DNA of 9,172 nucleotides from Planctomycetota bacterium (GTDB taxonomy: Bacteria; Planctomycetota; Brocadiia; SM23-32), in assembly GCA_018400625.1 (NCBI GenBank), contig JAGYMJ010000292.1, positions 1 through 9,172 on the forward strand. The letters are read 5' to 3'. A program made the translations under genes and the position numbers. The notes below the pieces were generated by a model. That model did no database searches, had not been told where the DNA came from, and worked only from the letters and a program-made list of their open reading frames with translations. Positions 5,227 to 9,172 of this stretch are shown here, in pieces. Position 1 is the first letter of the stretch; every line of letters starts with the position of its first letter.

Positions 5227-8200
5227 TCAACTGCATATATAATCAAAGCATACAAGTCGCAGGTCTGCTCGCTCTATAGGTGTTTTTCGGGATTGTGGAG
5301 AAGGAGTCTCTTTGGCATTCTTACCGTATCTGTCCCTGAACTCCAACACCGATTTAAGCAACTCCCCTCCATTATCACTTTTCCCATACTCATTGTAGGC
5401 CTCGCGCAGTTCGCGAATCTGCACTCCACTCATCGGGTCGGAAAGGATTTGTACGGCAGCCAATATATCACCCCGGGGTATCTCGGGGTTGTTTATCTGA
5501 TCCCGAAGTATGGTGCTGACAGTTATCTGGAGTGGATGGGTCTTTGCCGGAGCCTTCTCCAAAGCTAATTGCGCCTGCTGGGACTCCACAATGTGCTCTA
5601 TCAGCTTTTCCTGAATATCAAACGCAGCGAAATCATCAATGATCCGCGGTGTGTCGGGTTCGCATTGGATCATGTTCGCTATCAGCCATCGGTTATCAAT
5701 GATCTCTCCGGTTTTCAGATCGTAATACCGCCAGAAATGCTGATTCTCTTCGCCTTCCCGAATCGCCTTGAAATAAAAGAACATACCTTTTTTTCCGGGC
5801 CGATGCAGGCCGGAATGTATGCCGTCGGGCAGTTCTTCCACCACGTCACGCCCTTGATCGTCCATAAAATTGCGCAATATCCTCTGAAGCGATTCATTGC
5901 TGGGCAGTTCCGATGTATCTTCCTCTTCAACGATAACCGAATCATCCTCCTCTTGTATTCTTCTCATCGTATTGAACGTCCGGGGATGCACAACCTGGCC
6001 AGCGAGCACCGGTTCATCAAGGAAACCCTCGCCGTCAATCGCCGAAACTTTGTGTGTCAGACTTTTTATTATGCCGAGAAGCCGCTCCAAACCTTCTTCG
6101 GGAAACATGTTGTGAATGAAAAGCGTATCATGCTGCGAGCCGATCCGGTCACAGCGTCCGGCGCGCTGGACCATCCGCGTCGGGTTCCAATGCAGGTCGT
6201 AGTTCAATACACATCCGCAATCCTGGAGGTTTTGTCCTTCGCTCAGGACATCGGTGGAGATGAGAATGTCGATCTCTTCATCCGTTCCGGCAATATCAGA
6301 AGGTTGGTTCGCTTTTGGAGCAAAACGGCGGATGACCGAATCACGATTGCCAGTTTTCGTTCCGCTGTCGAGCCTGTGTAAAGTCGGGCGCCCGGCCCTT
6401 TTCCACCATTCAGTATCCTGGACGAGCTGTCGTTCGACATAGCGCGCCGTATCTTTGAAATAAGAAAAAACCAAAACTTTCTTGCCCTTTAATTCGTTCG
6501 CAAGGCGATGCTTGAGCTCTTGCAGTTTGGCATCTTTTTCGGGGATGATCGGCCTGACCAGATGCCAGATTTCAGTCATGGTATCTATGTCTTTCTGGAG
6601 GTGGCGCTGGAGTTTACGGAGGTCGTAGAGGTCGAGGTCGATTTCCGGAAGTTCCGACAGAAAATCCTGCAGCCGGCCGGTATCGTCCATTTCTTCCGCC
6701 CGGGACGTCGGTACCGCATCATCTTCTTCATCCTCTGCTATAATATAGCGGAGCGCCATTCTGAAATCGGCGCTGTTGAGCAGCTTGCGGTCGGCCAGAT
6801 ATTCATTGAATGTTTTGAAAAACTCCAGCGATCTTTTCACGCTGATGCGGAATGCTTCCACGCTCGACTCGAACCGTTTCAAATACCGGCTCTTAAATAT
6901 GCCCACCAGGGCTTTTTCGCGGCCGAGTTCCAAATCATCCTGATCCGCGGCGTTTCTTTTATAGGATTCGAGGTTATACGGTGAAAGATTCAGGCTTTCA
7001 ATCCCCGATACAATCGTATCATAGATACCTTTATATGTTGTTTCGAGGTCATATTTTATCGTGGACAGCCTGCGCTCAGGGAATGTTATTATCTCTCCAC
7101 CGATGGTCGCTTCAGGATAGGCGTCTCGGATAAAGCTGCGCGTACGCCGGATAACGACTTCATCAAGCAGGTTGAATAGCGCCACTCCGCTGCTCCCCTC
7201 CCTCGAATTGCGGCGTGCCCGCAGGAAGTACCGTTTAAGATCGGCGATACCGGCCGACGCAAAATAGGCTTCATCCCCCTGGGTTATCAAACTGAGCTGG
7301 CTATAGAGGTCCATCAGATCGTTGTTGATGGGTGTTGCGGACAGCAGGATAACCTTTTTGCGCTCGCCCGAGCGACCCCGGCCGCCGTTTTGATTGATAA
7401 TCCGCTCCAGATTCTGATAACGCTGGGAGTGGCGGTTGCGGAAGTTATGGGACTCCTCGACGAGAATAACATCGACATCGCCGTAGCGTCCGGCGTCAAA
7501 ATCCACCTGACCGAGCATCTCCTGGCTCTCGATTTCGAACGGGATCGTGGCCTCGCTGAGCTCACGCTGCCACATCGAACGGAGGGAGGCGGGGCTCACG
7601 ACCAGGGCTTTGTTACGGAGGTGATAGGCATAGTCTTCCAGCAGTTTTTTCCCTATCCATGTTTTCCCTAACCCGACCGAGTCGGCAATCATAACGCCGC
7701 TGTATTTTCTCATTATCTTTCGCGCTTTCCGAACGGCATCTTCCTGGAAGACGGTCAGGTCAACGGCAGAGCCTTTCTCGGTTTCCTGCTGTTCAGAAAC
7801 ATCCTCACCCAGGTATTCATAGAGTGCTTTGATATAGACCTGATAGGGTGAATATTCTTTTTCTCCGAACTTTGAGGCGTTAAGGATGTCGATGAGCTGT
7901 TCTTTGAAATCGACGGAATCGCCCCACTGGCCTTCGAACCACTTTACGAGGTCGAGGATAGCTCGTGCGCCGACTTCGCTTTTGAGGAGTTGACGGTTTT
8001 TCTCGGTGATCCGCGGGCTGGATTTATCTTCGGCCAGAAACGAGACCATATCCCCCGCATCCGGGTCCATTCCTTCCGCCTCTTCCAGCAGCACACGGTG
8101 GGTGAGATTCATTTCCTGGTTGGATGTCAGCCCCGGCCCGGTGAAATTGCTGGAACCCACGACGCCAACCAGCGGCTGAAACCTGTCCCACAGGAAGCTC

Positions 8201-8604
8201 TGTTCGGGTTTGTCGCCGTACATGATGTAGCATTTGGCGTGCAGGAAGCCTTTATTATAGGCGCGCACCTGCACGTTATCCTGACGCAGGAACGCGATCA
8301 GGTCTTCGACCAGGTGCAGGGTGGATTCATCGAACGGCTCACTTTCCAGTTGATCGCCGATCAGGGCGGGAAGCGCATATTCTTTTGGGCGGAGTCCGAC
8401 TTCTTCCCCGGATCCCACTTTGGCCCCGAGCAGCAGCCGCAGACTCCCGATGTCCCGCAGGCCGTGTTGAAGGAGTTTGAAGCCGCTGATGCTAAAGTAG
8501 GCGGAGGCGATATCCATCGAGCGGCTTTCAAACCGCCCAAGCAACTCATTCAGCACATCAGAGAGCCTGTGTTCGCGGTTGTCTATGACGTAGGGTATAT
8601 GCAT
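5227..8604 (-). CDS. PLD-domain / SNF2-type helicase fusion
   Basis: This 1125-aa protein joins an N-terminal phospholipase D-like nuclease domain to an SF2/SNF2 (HepA/RapA-like) DNA translocase. PLD part (about 1-175): H122 and K124 in FLHAKCYIMYG, then GSSNFTGPGL (150-159); the usual Asp of HxKx4D is Tyr129 here, and only one HKD motif is present, so activity would need a dimer. Helicase part: Walker A ADSVGLGKTW (307-316, K314), Walker B VEESHNFRN (382-390, Glu in place of the usual first Asp of DEAH), motif III LLSATPINND (420-429), motif IV KVLVFSYF (709-716), motif V STDVLSEGQNLQ (783-794) and motif VI QRAGRCDRIGSQ (813-824). A 270-residue insert separates the lobes, and a 280-residue C-terminal region is unassigned. 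Such fusions are common in defence islands, where they translocate along and may cut foreign DNA. The start ATG has no clear Shine-Dalgarno sequence. Domain calls are strong; the role in defence is inference from context. Confidence 0.95.
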   Translation of the reverse strand: MHIPYVIDNREHRLSDVLNELLGRFESRSMDIASAYFSISGFKLLQHGLRDIGSLRLLLGAKVGSGEEVGLRPKEYALPALIGDQLESEPFDESTLHLVEDLIAFLRQDNVQVRAYNKGFLHAKCYIMYGDKPEQSFLWDRFQPLVGVVGSSNFTGPGLTSNQEMNLTHRVLLEEAEGMDPDAGDMVSFLAEDKSSPRITEKNRQLLKSEVGARAILDLVKWFEGQWGDSVDFKEQLIDILNASKFGEKEYSPYQVYIKALYEYLGEDVSEQQETEKGSAVDLTVFQEDAVRKARKIMRKYSGVMIADSVGLGKTWIGKKLLEDYAYHLRNKALVVSPASLRSMWQRELSEATIPFEIESQEMLGQVDFDAGRYGDVDVILVEESHNFRNRHSQRYQNLERIINQNGGRGRSGERKKVILLSATPINNDLMDLYSQLSLITQGDEAYFASAGIADLKRYFLRARRNSREGSSGVALFNLLDEVVIRRTRSFIRDAYPEATIGGEIITFPERRLSTIKYDLETTYKGIYDTIVSGIESLNLSPYNLESYKRNAADQDDLELGREKALVGIFKSRYLKRFESSVEAFRISVKRSLEFFKTFNEYLADRKLLNSADFRMALRYIIAEDEEDDAVPTSRAEEMDDTGRLQDFLSELPEIDLDLYDLRKLQRHLQKDIDTMTEIWHLVRPIIPEKDAKLQELKHRLANELKGKKVLVFSYFKDTARYVERQLVQDTEWWKRAGRPTLHRLDSGTKTGNRDSVIRRFAPKANQPSDIAGTDEEIDILISTDVLSEGQNLQDCGCVLNYDLHWNPTRMVQRAGRCDRIGSQHDTLFIHNMFPEEGLERLLGIIKSLTHKVSAIDGEGFLDEPVLAGQVVHPRTFNTMRRIQEEDDSVIVEEEDTSELPSNESLQRILRNFMDDQGRDVVEELPDGIHSGLHRPGKKGMFFYFKAIREGEENQHFWRYYDLKTGEIIDNRWLIANMIQCEPDTPRIIDDFAAFDIQEKLIEHIVESQQAQLALEKAPAKTHPLQITVSTILRDQINNPEIPRGDILAAVQILSDPMSGVQIRELREAYNEYGKSDNGGELLKSVLEFRDRYGKNAKETPSPQSRKTPIERADLRLVCFDYICS

Positions 8605-8624
8605 GAAAATGAAATTAAGTAGTC

Positions 8625-8649
8625 AGTTAATTACTTTTTTCAATTAACT
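8625..8649. repeat. Perfect 8-bp inverted repeat just before the helicase start
   Basis: AGTTAATT (8625-8632) and AATTAACT (8642-8649) are exact reverse complements separated by 9 nt. The repeat ends 20 nt upstream of the helicase ATG. It is AT-rich and has no downstream T-run on the minus strand, so an operator or a weak RNA stem near the ribosome site fits better than a terminator. Confidence 0.45.
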
Positions 8650-8695
8650 CCAACAAATCGTTTTTATTATTTCTCAGAATAGCACTATGGTTCAT
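8627..8695 (-). CDS. Possible 22-aa leader ORF before the helicase
   Basis: ATG at 8695 follows AAAAAGGATT; the AGGA is only 2 nt from the ATG, closer than ideal. The peptide is MNHSAILRNNKNDLLELIEK plus SN. Its stop lies within the inverted repeat, 22 nt before the helicase ATG. It may be a leader peptide, the remnant of a lost gene, or chance. Weak call. Confidence 0.2.
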   Translation of the reverse strand: MNHSAILRNNKNDLLELIEKSN

Positions 8696-8721
8696 AATCC
8701 TTTTTGCTCTGGATAAGACAA

Positions 8722-9172
8722 CTACTCAAGACGATCAATTAATCGAGGAACAGGGGCCGGTACTATGGTCGAAAGACGGCCTCTTCCATAGGTAGTATTT
8801 GGGCCTTGAACCCATTGCGCATGTCTGAAATAAGCCATTACAATGGCTTTGTCTTCTTGCCACCAAACATCATAAACATTTTTTTCTTCTGCAATTTCTT
8901 CAAAGAAAATGAAAGAGGACGGGAAAACCCCCATTTCTGGAAACCCATTTGTACGTCTTGTAGCATTATCATATTCACGAGAGATTGTAATATCCTTTGT
9001 TAATAATGGTGCCGCACCTGGTGGTAAAAATAATCGTATCTGGATTTGTGTCTGATTTTCGCCTGATCCAAAAAACTCCTCTGCTTTTTCAAGTATAAAC
9101 TGTAGTTGTTGTTGTCGCCCTCCAGTTTCCCAATCATGACGCTCGGTTATAAGACATTTTAAAGACGCCGAA
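8722..9172 (-). CDS. C-terminal 149 codons of an unrecognised protein, partial at the right edge
   Basis: The reading frame is open from the right edge to a TAG at 8722-8724, so the start lies outside the window. The visible part is soluble, with strands such as TQIQIRLFLPPGAAPLLTKD, FPSSFIFFEE, VYDVWWQEDKAIVMAYFRHA and a conserved-looking end TYGRGRLSTIVPAPVPRLID. Internal ATGs (for example 8934) fall mid-domain and are not likely starts. I do not recognise the family. It lies on the same strand, 117 nt upstream of the helicase, and may be its operon partner. A restriction-type enzyme would fit the context, but no catalytic motif is clear enough to claim. Confidence 0.7.
   Translation of the reverse strand, partial: SASLKCLITERHDWETGGRQQQLQFILEKAEEFFGSGENQTQIQIRLFLPPGAAPLLTKDITISREYDNATRRTNGFPEMGVFPSSFIFFEEIAEEKNVYDVWWQEDKAIVMAYFRHAQWVQGPNTTYGRGRLSTIVPAPVPRLIDRLE

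Larger units (their letters stand above)
8605..8721. other. Leader region upstream of the helicase gene
   Basis: This 117-nt AT-rich gap between the right-edge gene and the helicase ATG holds the 8-bp inverted repeat at 8625-8649 and a possible 22-aa ORF (8695-8627, minus). I could not find a convincing -35/-10 pair in it, so the helicase may be transcribed from further right together with the edge gene. Confidence 0.4.

Noticed and set aside
5200..5230. Terminator after the helicase gene
   Set aside because: Only a 4-bp ACAG/CTGT pairing is present, with no T-run. It is too weak to call.
5569..6381. 270-aa plus-strand ORF inside the helicase gene
   Set aside because: It is entirely antisense to helicase motif V/VI and C-terminal coding sequence. 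The open frame follows from codon bias of the real gene.
6508..6984. 158-aa plus-strand ORF opposite the inter-lobe insert of the helicase
   Set aside because: Shadow frame of the helicase gene with no supporting start signal.
7990..8622. 210-aa plus-strand ORF opposite the PLD domain
   Set aside because: It is antisense to the PLD-coding region (HAK and GSSNF motifs on the minus strand) and has no protein-like motif of its own.
8885..8925. PD-(D/E)XK site in VYDVWWQEDK of the edge protein
   Set aside because: The Asp and the ExK triplet are too close together for the usual fold, and the rest of the domain is not recognisable.
1..9172. CRISPR array, tRNA, rRNA or insertion-sequence ends
   Set aside because: No regularly spaced repeats, no tRNA-like cloverleaf, no rRNA sequence and no transposase ORF were seen on either strand.

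Overview
This window looks like part of a bacterial defence or accessory island. No ribosomal, tRNA or core metabolic genes are visible. The genes present are restriction-like or nucleic-acid-processing proteins, a stand-alone protein kinase, and several proteins I do not recognise. The host cannot be named from this sequence. Base composition is mixed: the large helicase gene and the 224-aa gene look richer in G and C than the kinase pair, the small ORFs and both flanks, which suggests a mosaic assembled from several sources. Shine-Dalgarno sites (GGAGG type) and sigma70-like boxes are those of an ordinary bacterium.

Layout from left to right. Positions 1-855 (minus) hold the start of a probable McrB-type AAA ATPase gene that runs off the left edge and is broken by a -1 frame change near 214-250. 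Positions 856-1300 are a divergent intergenic region with a 12-bp perfect palindrome, a C9 tract and a possible 29-aa ORF that overlaps a sigma70-like promoter. Positions 1301-1966 (plus) encode a small protein with PD-(D/E)XK nuclease-like residues. Its 3' end overlaps, tail to tail, a minus-strand gene.

From 1881 to 8604 all convincing genes are on the minus strand. In transcription order they are: a 1125-aa PLD-nuclease plus SNF2-type helicase fusion (8604-5227); a 73-aa ORF (5103-4882); an overlapping 51- to 64-aa ORF ending at 4752; a 224-aa unknown protein (4749-4075); a 293-aa Ser/Thr protein kinase (3955-3074); and a 398-aa protein with a TIM-barrel-like pattern (3077-1881). The last two overlap by 4 bp and must be coupled. 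A TTGACA-containing promoter just upstream of the kinase suggests that the kinase pair can be expressed separately from the helicase block. At the right edge (8722-9172, minus) is the C-terminal 149 codons of an unrecognised protein upstream of the helicase.

Working model (inference): the helicase with its PLD domain and the 224-aa protein form one nucleic-acid-targeting unit. The kinase and its translationally coupled partner form a second unit, possibly a phosphorylation-based sensor or effector. The broken McrB-like gene and the small nuclease are neighbouring defence genes. I do not recognise the kinase/TIM-like pair or the complete gene set as a named system.
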